Below, piece by piece: positions 1 through 13,350 of a stretch of 64,000 nt of DNA (positions are counted from its first letter, which is position 1; every line of letters begins with the position of its first letter). The stretch covers positions 4,739,870 through 4,803,869 of the forward strand of contig NC_030986.1 of NCBI RefSeq assembly GCF_000149955.1, written 5' to 3'. The notes below the pieces were generated by a model that searched no databases, was not told the origin of the DNA, and was given only the letters and a program-made list of their open reading frames with translations. The position numbers and the translations under genes were made by a program. The stretch is from Fusarium oxysporum f. sp. lycopersici 4287. Its lineage: Eukaryota > Ascomycota > Sordariomycetes > Hypocreales > Nectriaceae.

Positions 1-652
1 TTGGGTCTGTTACTTGGCATGTATCAATGTTCACGTCGACATTGGATAGATATAATGTATGTGGAAACATCCGGAAACCACCCGCCACTGTTGGCAGCAC
101 AGAGGCTCATGTAAAACAAAGGCTCAATCCCGGTTGGTTTCCTTTTACCTACTTGTTGAATTAGTATATGGCTTTATATCCCATTTGGCACTGCTGCCTC
201 TCTTGGAAAGGCATACATATTCTTAAATATGTACCCATGTAATGTAAACAAACGACTTGTTAGGAGCTGATTAGTGAGTTATCACAATGACCCAACTCAA
301 GGTGCTAGCAAGTGGGGAAAAGTCTCGCGGGGAACAAGACATCCAGGTTCAAATAGCCAATCACATTGCTCGTCTTGATCATCTGCATCGCTACCAATGG
401 CCTGAATCTCAATCACTATGGAGACCAGATGGGCTCTTTTCAGCTCTGAGGATTCCGGCCACAGAAAGATGGCATGGATATCCGTTCTATTAGACATATA
501 ACACTTTGTGTTCCAGATTATTATTGTACGATCTGAATGGATCCTTGGTACCCATGGCTATTGGGATTGGGGAATGGACCTATAATTTCGCTACCCGTCT
601 ACGTTATCTTTGTCTCCAGCTGTGTGATAGGATCGTCTATTTATGTATAGGA
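1..652. other. Intergenic, left edge
   Basis: I see no convincing gene here. The short open frames (for example 287-493 on + and 297-497 on -) overlap each other on opposite strands, lack introns that extend them, and look like chance frames. The sequence is moderately AT-rich. Confidence 0.5.
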
Positions 653-855
653 TTAAGTTTGAGACATAAAACATTGGTCAATAAGCTCACCAACACCTCC
701 CTGAATAGGCAGCGTGGCGGCATCTCGAAACCCAGCAGCGGCTTGCTTGATGAGTGTAATATCGGCATCTGCCTAAGCCAACCAGCCACCGTAGTATCCA
801 GATGCCCTTATCTCGGCTTCCTGTGAGACACCAGCAGGATTCCATTCTATGTTCA
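653..855 (-). pseudogene. Coding-like 3' exon remnant with in-frame stop
   Basis: On the minus strand a splice-acceptor-like sequence ending at 856 is followed by a frame that reads like real protein (NIEWNPAGVSQEAEIR, then ASGYYGGWLA). A TAG interrupts it at 773-775. The same frame then resumes (ADADITLIKQAAAGFRD, then AATLPIQGGVGELIDQ) and ends at a TAA at 653-655. The Ala, Gly and Asp-rich composition and the continuity across the stop suggest the last exon of a decayed gene. An ATG with a short hydrophobic start at 923 could be a first exon, but I could not join the two convincingly. The family is not recognised. A real gene with the TAG inside an undetected intron is possible. Confidence 0.33.
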
Positions 856-1105
856 CTAAGGTAGGTAGTTAGCCTTTTCACGGCGCATAAGATTGGTCCA
901 AAAACGAGGATGACTGGCTCCATGTTTTGGAGTAAGTGGTTCCCCCCCTATGCTGTTTATAATCAAGAAAATTAACATTATTGATTTGAGTTGACTTGTT
1001 AATTTGGCTCTCGTAGAAACTTGCTCTCGATGCATCCACCAGCCATACCCCTGACTGTGCGCGTTGTTAAGAATATCTGTGACTTTATCTAGCCTTCGTC
1101 AACGC

Positions 1106-2897
1106 CTAAAGAGTATGTGTTGTCTGTGACACATTGCCCTTGCCAGGTTTCGTGAGATCATCACCACCATCCGAAGCTTCTGCATCCAACGAAACTTTGA
1201 TTGTGCGGAACTTGCGAATAGGAACTCCTTGAGCGAACAGCTCATCGATTTCTTCCAATGTCTTACCTCCACACTCAGGGATGCAGAACCACGAGAATAA
1301 TGTCGCCAGGAACGAGGTCACTCCGAATATGAAGCCGACTTTAGACCCAAGGCCAGCATGTGATTGGTCAATGAGGTAGGGAATACTGAAAGCAACAGCC
1401 CATTGAATGACAATGTTGAAGACCGCACCCACAGCATATGTGAGATCGCGTAGACCGGTCGTAGGGATCTCTGCGGCTACAACGTGTGAGAGAGGTGCCC
1501 ATCCTAGGGAAAACCCGATGCCGAAGAGGGTGACGGTCGCAACGATGGCAGACCGAATGCTCTGCGAGGGGTTCTTGACAGTTCCGAGCCCACCCATGGT
1601 CATAAGACTGGCTGTCTGAAGGACTGCTCCGGCTATCATCAAGGGACTGTCGAATCACGTCAGCTGGTGTTGTTACATGTGAGTACTCAGGCAATACTAA
1701 CACTCGTCCTGTCTTATCAGACAAGAACTGTGTCAAGAAGACGGCAACAATGTTAAGCGCAGAGTTGATGCACGACATAACAAAAGGGTTAACCGAATTC
1801 AGACTCTGGATAAAAATTGTGCCATATTTGGAAGCAAAGTTCTGACCCGTGAGTTGAAGAAAGATGTTGACGCCGATTGTGATTAAAGTTCGTTTGAGAT
1901 TCGCTGAGGTCGTCAGTAAATGTCATATCCCTGATATTGGTAGTTGGCGTTAGCTTACTCCCTCGCCACATGTCCATAAAACTGCCCTTTTTAACAGTGT
2001 TGTTGAGGGCATTCTGCATCTCTCGAAATTCGTGCTCGATCTCGTCGTCGGTGTATGCCCCTTGTCGAAGTAGTCGGAGGGACTTGAGAGCGTCCTCCTG
2101 GCGATCTCGGGTCAATAGCCAACGGGGAGACTGGAAGAATTAGAGAAATTCGGTAGCCATCATGGTAGTTCTCATACCTCAGGGATCCACCACACAGCTA
2201 CTGCGAGGATAGAAGGAATCACGAAGAAAAGGCCATAGGGGATCCTCCAGGAAGCATGCCCCTTGATGTCGCTGGTACCTCGGCAGATAATAGACATGAT
2301 AAGGCTACCAAACTAGACTAGCCATTAGAGAAACAAAACACCAGGAAAGAAGAGGGGGCTCAGACGAACCAAAAGACCAGACTGATAAGTACCAACGACA
2401 AAGCCGCGAGCCTCTGCAGGAACAAGCTCTGACTGTAAAACAGGGACTAAGGCGAGCTCCATTCCGATGTAGACGTATGTAATAGTACGACCAGTGATTG
2501 CTTGAGTTGGGGTCTTCGACGTAATCAAGATGACTCCGGATATCAAAGCCCAGAAACACATGAGAAACATTGCCAGACGGCGGCCAAAGCGACGGCTGAA
2601 GAGGTTACCAAGAACGAGACCAAACACAAAGCCAATAAATTGGATACTGTTCAAGAGGGATAGGAAGACCGTCTCGAGAACGTATGTACCAGTGGCTTCA
2701 TCGAAGGTTCCGAACTGTCTCTTGAAGAAAGGCATTGCTTGAGTGTTGCTGAAGGCAGACTGGTCCATGCCGAAGTTGAGCTGCGATAAGGCAATCATGC
2801 CACAAGCATAGATGAGGCGGCCGTTGAAGCAGGCAAGGAGCCCGCGAGTGCGTTTGGGAGGGGCCATATCTGCCTGTTGCTCAGAGTCTCGGATCAT
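1106..2897 (-). CDS. MFS sugar-type transporter
   Basis: Major facilitator superfamily permease of the fungal sugar/H+ symporter type (maltose or hexose permease-like), expected in the plasma membrane. The model has five coding exons: 2370-2897, 2178-2312, 1959-2130, 1687-1903 and 1106-1646. Together they encode 530 residues, normal for the family. Start is the first true ATG at 2897; the codon before it is TTG. Seen: a cytosolic N-terminus, about 12 hydrophobic segments, the family features GRRLAMF, YVYIGMELALVPVLQSELVP with PAEARG after TM6, a WWIPESPRWLL loop, LQLTGQNFASKYG in the second half and a PECGGKTLEEIDELF tail like the sugar-transporter signature. The last intron (1647-1686, 40 nt) is the weakest join; donor gtactc was chosen because it alone keeps the frame. 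It is divergent from the sulfatase gene with 802 bp between. The substrate cannot be read from the sequence. Confidence 0.85.
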
Positions 2898-5423
<2,526 letters not shown>

Positions 5424-5859
5424 GAATTCAACAAATATCAGCTGCTTGTTTCGCAAGGATTAGTATTAGAATCACATCACATTCACAGTTATTGGTGTTA
5501 AGACTTTGGCATATGTTTGCAGATTCTTTTGTTGATCTCTATGTCATTCTGTGACAAATGTTCTGAGGTAAACTTGTGACGGTGAGCTATATACTCTGAA
5601 GAGAATAGAAATGTTTCTTGGTGTAGAATCTTCCTTGCCATCAACGACTCGAGCCAAAATTCAAACGCACTACTCTCAAAATTCGCAATCCGCGTATCGG
5701 GTGGTTTCTCTAGTGATACCCTTGCCTCAGGGAACAAGAAAACACTTGATCTTAAACCAAGGTGCAAAAGATAACTAATCTAAAGGCATACTAAGGCTAT
5801 ACTAAATTGAACTCAGTACTTTTGTTGTTAGGATTGAGGTCCTGTACTTTCTTCATCGT
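5424..5859. other. Intergenic, convergent 3' ends
   Basis: Lies between the sulfatase stop and the ABC transporter stop, so it should hold both 3' untranslated regions. The minus-strand frame at 5498-5767 (89 codons) has no start context or domain and was not accepted. Confidence 0.6.
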
Positions 5860-8800
5860 CTAGCCAAATATCGTTTGTTTCAACTTTTCCTTCTCTCCAC
5901 TGCTCTCACACATGTCACGGAACACACCCTCTTTTTGCCAAAGCTCCTTGGGAGTTCCAAACTCTGCAACCTGACCGTCTGAAAGGACGAGGATGCGATC
6001 AAAATCAGCAATGGTGCTCAGACGATGCGCAATGACGATGAGTGTGCTGTCGGTAAACTCCTCTCGAATGCTGCGCTGAATGAGGGCATCGGTAGCCATG
6101 TCGACGGCGGAAGTGGCCTCGTCAAGTACCATGATCTTAGGACGTGCCACAATGGCACGAGCGAGACAGAGCAGTTGTCTTTGGCCTTGAGATAGATTGC
6201 CGCCAGACTCAGAGATAGGGCTTGATAGATCTCGGAAGATGTTCGTATTCTTGGCAGCAAGTGTCGAGGTTGCCGCAGAGGCGGGCTCATTAGTAGGCGT
6301 CACTGGTTGTGAGTCGACAAGATGAACACGGCCCAGTGACTCGCGAAGCTCATCATCTGTATTGTCCTCAAATGGGTCAAGGTTGGATCTGATTGTTCCT
6401 GAGAAAAGCACAGGATCCTGAGAAGATGTCAGTCCTCATGTAGTAGAACCAAAAGCGAATACACATACCTGAGGAATGATAGCTAGGCGAGATCGCAAGC
6501 TATGCAGGTCAATTTTGGAAATGTCCAGGCCGTCGATGGTGACGCTACCAGAACGGGCCTCCAAAAATCGGAATAAGGCGAGAGTCAGAGATGACTTTCC
6601 AGCACCTGTACGCCCCACAACACCGACTCTTTCGTTATTCTTGACGTCAAAAGAGATCCCCCTGAGTACTGGTGGAAGGTCAGGGGCGTATGAAACCTCA
6701 AGATCCTTGATCTCCATAGTTCCGGAAGTAGGCCACGCGGCAGAAGGCTTATCTCCCTCAAGCGACTCGGTCTCAAGTTCGGTGTATTCGACAACTCGCT
6801 CGGTTGAGTTCATATTCAGTTCCATACCAGCATAGTTTCGAATGGTCCAGAGGATACTCTCGGCAAAATCCATGGCAAAAGACAAGGTGAAACCAGCCAA
6901 AGCAGCGTCCATACTAGGGCTCACAATGACAATTATTCCGACGACAGTCGAGAATAGTGTACCAATAAGACCCATACGTAGACCCATCCAGCGGTTCACA
7001 AGCCACATGTAAGAGGTGATGATACTCCACGAGTCAAGCTTCTCATACATCCTGTCAATATAGACCTGTGTCTTCTTATAGCCTCGGATTGTCGACACAC
7101 CCGCAAGAGCTGCGTTGAAGAGCTCGAAGACTGGAGACTTGCAGTTACTCTCGAGTCGCTTTAGTGGTCGCGCGCCATAGAGATACCTATTACCCAGTAG
7201 AATACCGAGCCCCAGGAGAACTATAGCCAAGGGGATCACGATGCCGGACGCGAAGAAGGCGGCCACGCAGACACCGACCAGGGATAGCAAGTTGGAGATG
7301 AACTGAGTCCAGTCCATAGTGATACGGTTATCGATGATGTTGAAGTCGGACGAGAATCGATTCAGAATTCTGCCGACGGGAACGGTGTCGAGCCATCTGA
7401 GAGGAGTATGTAGGACAGTAAACAGCATCTTTTCGAAGAGTGATCGGCTCGCTTTGATAGCAAGGAAGTAAGCCCAGAAGAACCTGAATGTGCCAACAAT
7501 TGCGGTAGCACTGGAGATGGCAATGTAGATCCATAAGTAGTACTTCAAATCGTAGTGAGTCTCACTAGCCCTGAACTCAGGCGCAGAGGTGTACGGGAAA
7601 TGTTGAAGTGAGAATACTGAGGCGTGGCCATGTTGCTGCTGGATGCTGCCAGTTGAAATACTTTCGTCGACATCACCGGTCCAAATTCGAAGCCACCATG
7701 CTCGACCTGGGATCAATGTTAGCAGTAAACTTGACCATAGATTTATAATTCTCACCAAGAATGCCAACTTCATATCCAAGAAAAACAAGTGCACAAATAC
7801 TCCAAAGGACAACGCCGCCACTGTCTTGCAGATAGGTAAGATAGACATGCTTCTTAACGACACCCCTTTCCCGAACTTCTTCCTGAATGAACTGCTTGGC
7901 GTTCTTGGATGGCACTTTATGCAGCGCATTATTCTCATTATCCTCAGCTGGGTCTGTGATGGAAGCTTCCTCGGAATTGACAGCCGTTGAGGAATCCGTG
8001 GTCTCATCTTCAGAAGCTTGCTGCACAGTCTCTTCGTGCTGGCGAATCTCCTCCAAGGTCCCATCCTTGATAAAGTCGGAAATCAAACCAGCATGCAGAG
8101 CAACACCCTCACCAAGCTCAACTATATACTTGGCTTTCGACTGCACTAAAGCAACGTGGTGAGTGACGAGGATTCGAGTACGTCCCTTGCAAATATCGCC
8201 CGTGACACACTTCTCAAAGATATGGCGGCCTACATGTGCATCGACAGCACTAAAGACGTCGTCCATTACTAAGATATCGGCTCGTGAGTAGATGGCCCGA
8301 GCCAAAGTGACCCGCCATTTCTGACCGCCAGACAGATTGATGCCGTTTGCGCCGAGCTCCGTCTTGTCGCCGTCTGTCAGGATCTGTAGATCCTTCTTAA
8401 GAGCGCACACATCAACGACCTGGTTGTAGCGTTCCTCGACAAAAGGGAGTCCAAATAAGATGTTATCACGCAGAGATGCGCTCTCGAGCCAAGGAGTTTG
8501 GCCAACATAAGCAATAGATCCGGGAATAATCCAGTCGCCGAGGTTTGCTTGGGCATCGTGACGCTCTTCCGGGGCGATGGTGTTAGGCACATAAACAGAG
8601 CCCTCCAATACATCAGTTTCACCAAGAATGGCAGAAAGAAGTAAACTCTTTCCTGTACCGGTCTTTCCAGAAATCACTGAAAGTTCGCCAGCGGGGAATC
8701 TTATGTTCAGACTCCTCAGGATGAACCTATCCTCGTCGGGTGTTTCGTCATCTTCGGGCCAGGCAATAGATGCATCTTCGAAGGCCACATCTGTGCCTTC

Positions 8801-10718
8801 GGAAAGCGTGTTCTTCATCTCGGGACCATTGAGATACGTTTGGATTCGCTTCAAGGAGACAAACGTGTCAACTCCCATCGTAATGAGTTCTGGTAGCACA
8901 CCGAGCGAGACTTCCAAAGCCTTGAAAATTCCAATGCTAACGAAAGCAACAGAGGGCAAAAGTTGACCGTTCATAACGGCATAGACAGCAAGGGATGTCG
9001 CAGCAAGCAAAATGGGGCTGACGACCCAGCATCCAAAAAGACCGGTATCGACAACAAAAAGTCCCCATAAGGTCTTTAGTTCCCGCTCTCGCATAGCCAA
9101 GATGCGCTTTTCCCAGCGACTCTCTAGGGCAGCGAACTTGATCTGCCTCATTCCAAGAAGAGCTTCGTTGACCACAGCTAACTTCTCATCGCGGAGCTTC
9201 ATCAACTTATCCGATCTGGATAGCAATTCTCGAGAGAAGTAGGTGTTGGCGGGAAGAGTAAGACCCCAGGCTACCAGACCAGCTGTGAAAGGAATCCATC
9301 CAATCAAGCGAACCAAAAAGAAGGAGAAAAATAGCAGTTTGAAGACACTGTTGATAATCAGGAACTGGAAACCCGTGAAGTTCGAGATTCGCAACGCATC
9401 AACACCAACAAGGTTGACGATTGCCTGTCGAGACTTCAACACACTTGAGCCGTCATCGGCATCTTCTTCATTTTTCTTGTCTTCTGCTTGGTCCTGTGGT
9501 TCATCTGACTCTTTCGACTTATCCGCAGACTTGACGTTCTTGCGTCGAAGCGACTTTTCGAAGATCAGTGTTGACAATTGCGACCGGATAGGGAGAGCAA
9601 TGCTCGCAAACGAGTACCAGAATACCCATCCTTCAACCCACTTTGGCATATCAGTATACGGTAAAAATTTTTATATGAAGTACTTACAGCATCTAAGAGA
9701 TTAAAGCCAGCCATCGCAAAAATCAAAATCCAGAGCTCCAAGTTGGATGCTCCGGACAGTCCTACATCGCGCTGTTCGAGAATGTTGATCACACGTAACA
9801 TGGTCCAGAAAGGTAACAAGGCCAGGATGTTCCGGAATACAGTAAGGGAGAGCTGTACCATAAAGGAACCCTTGTATGCCCAAAACAGGGAGCGGAAGAG
9901 GCTACCTTGAGGTTTAGATGCGAGCCAGTCCTCTTTCAAATCAGCAGCTCTCAGCGTCCGGTCTACATGAGGAACATCGCTGGCATCCAGATCATTCTTT
10001 TTGACTGCAAAAGAAAGGAGGGGATCTACCCAGGACCACGTGTAGCGGCTGAAAGCAGAAACAGTCCATTGATCATCGACTTTTTGACCTTTGAAGAAGA
10101 CATCAGGTCGGCGTGGAAGTAGCACACTGAAGAGGCAGAGAAAGACGACTGCACCAACATTCACGGCACGAAGAACAAGAGCAACTGTGTTGTCTCGAGT
10201 AAAAACCTGAGTCTCCTTAATCAATTGGGGCACAGTAATGGTGGCAACAATAAGAGAAGACCCAAAAAGCCACAGGCCAAGATCGTGGACCTTTACAGGC
10301 GCATGATGGGCACTCAAGGAGATGGCATGTAGAAGAATAAGAGCCTATTTGGAGATGAACGTCAGTGACCATTGCAAATTGCCATTCCATTTTAAGTACT
10401 CACCCATGCCCCAGCAATGAGCCAATTCTTAAGCAAAAGCGAATCTGACTGCGAAAGCGATTGAAGTACTGAAATTGCAATCGATGTTCCAAGACCGACG
10501 GCGGACAAGGCAAGGATGAAAACTTTGGGAAGACGGTTTGAAAAGGCGGCCAAGCTTTCAGGCGTACTCTTGCCATCAGCATCCTCATAGAAGTTGTCCC
10601 GTGCAGTGCGCTTCCGTAGTTGGGTGACAGCTGTGGCTAGAGCGGGCGTAGTGGCCAATGCTACAACAACAAGGCCTGTGCCAGTCAAAATCACATCGAC
10701 GTTATTGGGCACACCCAT
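5860..10718 (-). CDS. ABCC (MRP-type) multidrug exporter
   Basis: Full-length ABC transporter of the C subfamily, which exports glutathione conjugates, toxins or metabolites through the plasma or vacuolar membrane. Five exons (10404-10718, 9688-10344, 7756-9640, 6469-7706, 5860-6417) sum to 4653 nt, 1550 residues. Order: hydrophobic N-terminal TMD0, TMD1, NBD1, TMD2, NBD2. NBD1 has Walker [10 protein letters not shown] with K655, signature LSGGQ and Walker B ILVMDD, where aspartate stands in place of the catalytic glutamate. NBD2 has GRTGAGKS with K1323, signature LSQGQ and [10 protein letters not shown] with a normal glutamate. That asymmetry is typical of ABCC proteins. A charged Asp/Glu/Lys linker with SDEPQDQ interrupts TMD1, and an acidic linker follows NBD1. 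Introns are 47-59 nt. Convergent with the sulfatase. Substrate unknown; it could be detoxification or metabolite export. Confidence 0.95.
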
Positions 10719-13350
10719 GATTGAGGCTTTCTGAGTAGATTTGCTGAGGAAGAGTTGTGGGAAACAATGGCGAAAACCGCCAGAATATAATCTTTGTCGT
10801 CACCCTCTGTTATCGTTGTTGTGGTGGTTATGTCGAGTTGTAAAATCTTAAAAGGGCCAGGCTAGAAACAGTCTATACATTTGACGTGCTCCGAAATGAC
10901 GAGGGAAAAGAAGGGAAAGATAGACAAGGATTCAGCACAGGTTTTAATAAGATTCGAAATCAGTCACACCTTACGCATGTAAGCTGGCTGATGCCGCTTC
11001 AAGGATTTGTAAAAAAAGACGGGGACCTTCAACACCGTGGTGAGTGGGTTGAATCAACGAAACAAGACGTCAGAAAGGTTCGGTTAGATAATCAAGAAGT
11101 GCGGTTTTGGACCGAGTTTAGTCTTAGTGCTTCAAGGAACCGCTCGAACAGGGTTGAGGGAAAATAGTCTGGGGGGTTGGTAGAGGGGGCAAGGATCTGA
11201 TTGCGAGATATCTTACAAAGGTCCATTGTTGGGAACCTAGCAGATTTGAAAAAGTTCCTTTGATATCAGGTTGCCCATGACTCTTCACGGCGAGGCATCA
11301 ACGATCCACAAAGAGTATAGTTCGTTTCTAATGCAAGGTATGATGTGCAGAACGTGAATGCCATAGTGTGGTATCAACGGGATCCGGCTATCAAGTGTAC
11401 TTCCTAGTACAGGATACTCCATATCACCCGGCACCGGGGCTCTGGGGCAAGATCCTTTGACAAGCCTCCTCTTTGTGTCTCTTGTGTTAAGCAAAATGAG
11501 GCCGGCATCGTTCAGTCACCGCTCGTCAGCCACTAGAGGTGACAATGCAGGGTCTTTTCGAGCCCTCCAATCAACACCACAAACCATTCATGTGGTTGGC
11601 GGAGACTAACAAGGTCCACCACGATCAGCAACCATCTTGAACGACAGTTTTGATGAGAAGGATCTGGCGTGGTTGTATCCGGAGATAGGCAGTAGTATTG
11701 ATGCCTTGGGGTCTTAACTTAGACTCCAGCAGTATGATGTCCTATAAGCAGCTGCCTTGGAAATTTTGGTTGAAAAGTCTATCTTCGCATCGTAGTTGGC
11801 GATTAAAGAATTTATCCAGAGCGTGGTGTAATACGGAGAGTCAAAAATTCCACCCAGCGGGTTGGGAATGCCGTTCCCGGGACGTTTGGCCCGTGCGGAG
11901 ATCGCTAAATTCAGTGGACATCTGGAAGGTGGGCCCGGCGAACCGTTTATGGAAGGACCTTCAACGAGCGGGCAATACTATCCCGTCTTATCCAGCCCAT
12001 TGGATTGCCTTAAACAAGCAGAGATACAATTGAATTAAATATTGTATATTGTATAAACGAATTTAATTTTTTTTTATCTACCAAGAAAGCCAATTAACAG
12101 ATGCGATCTCAGAGCGGGCAAGGTCAGATATTAACAGCTTCAGTGGATATTCTTTGTTGAGACTGTTTGCTGAACTCTGATGCTGTATAGAAGAATGACC
12201 ATTGCCCAAAATTCATGACCAACTTGACGGCATCTGCTGTGACCCTTGTTGTACTATATCAACACCCATTCAGAGTTCTCGGCGACGTGACTCATCAAGC
12301 TAAGCTTAGATGGTTCCCTGAGACATGCATTATTGGTTGGCGCAGGGTGTAGAAAGCACCCATACGAGGTCTAAGACATAGTCTAGGTACGTAGTAAGAA
12401 AATATCTGGAGTCTGATACTATCGAACACTTAACAAAACTTTGGAGTGAGACGTCCGAATCAAATATACAGAAAGTACGGCATTATCCATCGCCATGCCA
12501 GGATTATGCCCTTGATAATTGCGGTAGTTTGAGACAACTTCGGATCAGTACATATTGTTTGGCTACGAACTGTAGGGATCAGCTAGGCGACCACTAAACT
12601 TCACGCGAACCGTTTATACAAGGTTACCTGCTTATAGTAGTAGTTACTTCTGCAATGGCTCGACTGGGTATCGTGTATCTAATAGTCCTTTTCCAATCGA
12701 CAGTGGGGTATGTTGAAGGGACGGTGAAAGGCTTCATCTATTATCTACCAGATGAATGCACACTTTATTCAGACTTCACAGTCGTTGTATCCAAATCCCA
12801 TTTCTATCTTTCATTCTTGGACAATTTTCATAAGTCTATCCAACCCGAGGTAAGAGAGTACGGAGAGATGTCAACTTGGAGGGAACACCACGGGCAGGTC
12901 TATGCATATTGATGATATTGGCTCCTCTTACTTATGTTTACATCACCGCAATTCAGCAAACTAAAGGTCTCTCTCACTTCGAACACACGTCACATATTTC
13001 AAACACATGTATTCTGGATAAAGCCGAGATCGATGTACTCAAAAGCTCAAACTCGTAGTGGAACACCAAAACTCCACTCTTTATCACATCCACATGAGGT
13101 GATGCCGCAATGGCAAAAGGCGATGACGCCTTCCACCTTGTACCGCGGGCACTTATGGTCGTCCATGATACCCCAAAAATGGTTTCAAAACAAAAATTGG
13201 CGCCTTCGGAAGACCCAACTTCTGGATGACCTTTGCCCGCTTCGGCTTCTCCAACCTCGGGCTTCCGTCCGTTCTTCCCCGCCTCCGCCGTCAATGAATG
13301 AATGAATGGGTGTCAAGAGCCAGTAGTTCTTGTATGAATGGACGTCCATC
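10719..13350. other. 2.6 kb gene-poor interval
   Basis: No gene could be supported. It contains the ABC transporter promoter, a run of AT-rich sequence near 12030-12080 and two copies of a 13-mer (11938-11950 and 12605-12617). Unsupported frames lie at 10886-11167, 11698-12033 and 12655-12912. The last begins with an ATG and a hydrophobic, signal-peptide-like start (MARLGIVYLIVLFQSTVGYV) but has no known domain. The rest may be the long upstream region of the Zn2Cys6 gene or a noncoding transcript. Confidence 0.5.
11938..12617. repeat. Two direct copies of a 13-mer
   Basis: The sequence gcgaaccgtttat occurs at 11938-11950 and again at 12605-12617, same orientation, upstream of the Zn2Cys6 gene. 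It contains a CCG half-site. It may be a regulatory element or a chance match. Confidence 0.4.

Noticed and set aside
7643..7990. Plus-strand frame inside the ABC transporter
   Set aside because: Antisense shadow of a well-supported ABCC exon; no domain and no start context. The same holds for the plus frames at 8628-8966 and 9243-9704.
10886..11167. Plus-strand 93-codon frame upstream of the ABC gene
   Set aside because: Random-looking charged sequence, ATG without context, no splice extension.
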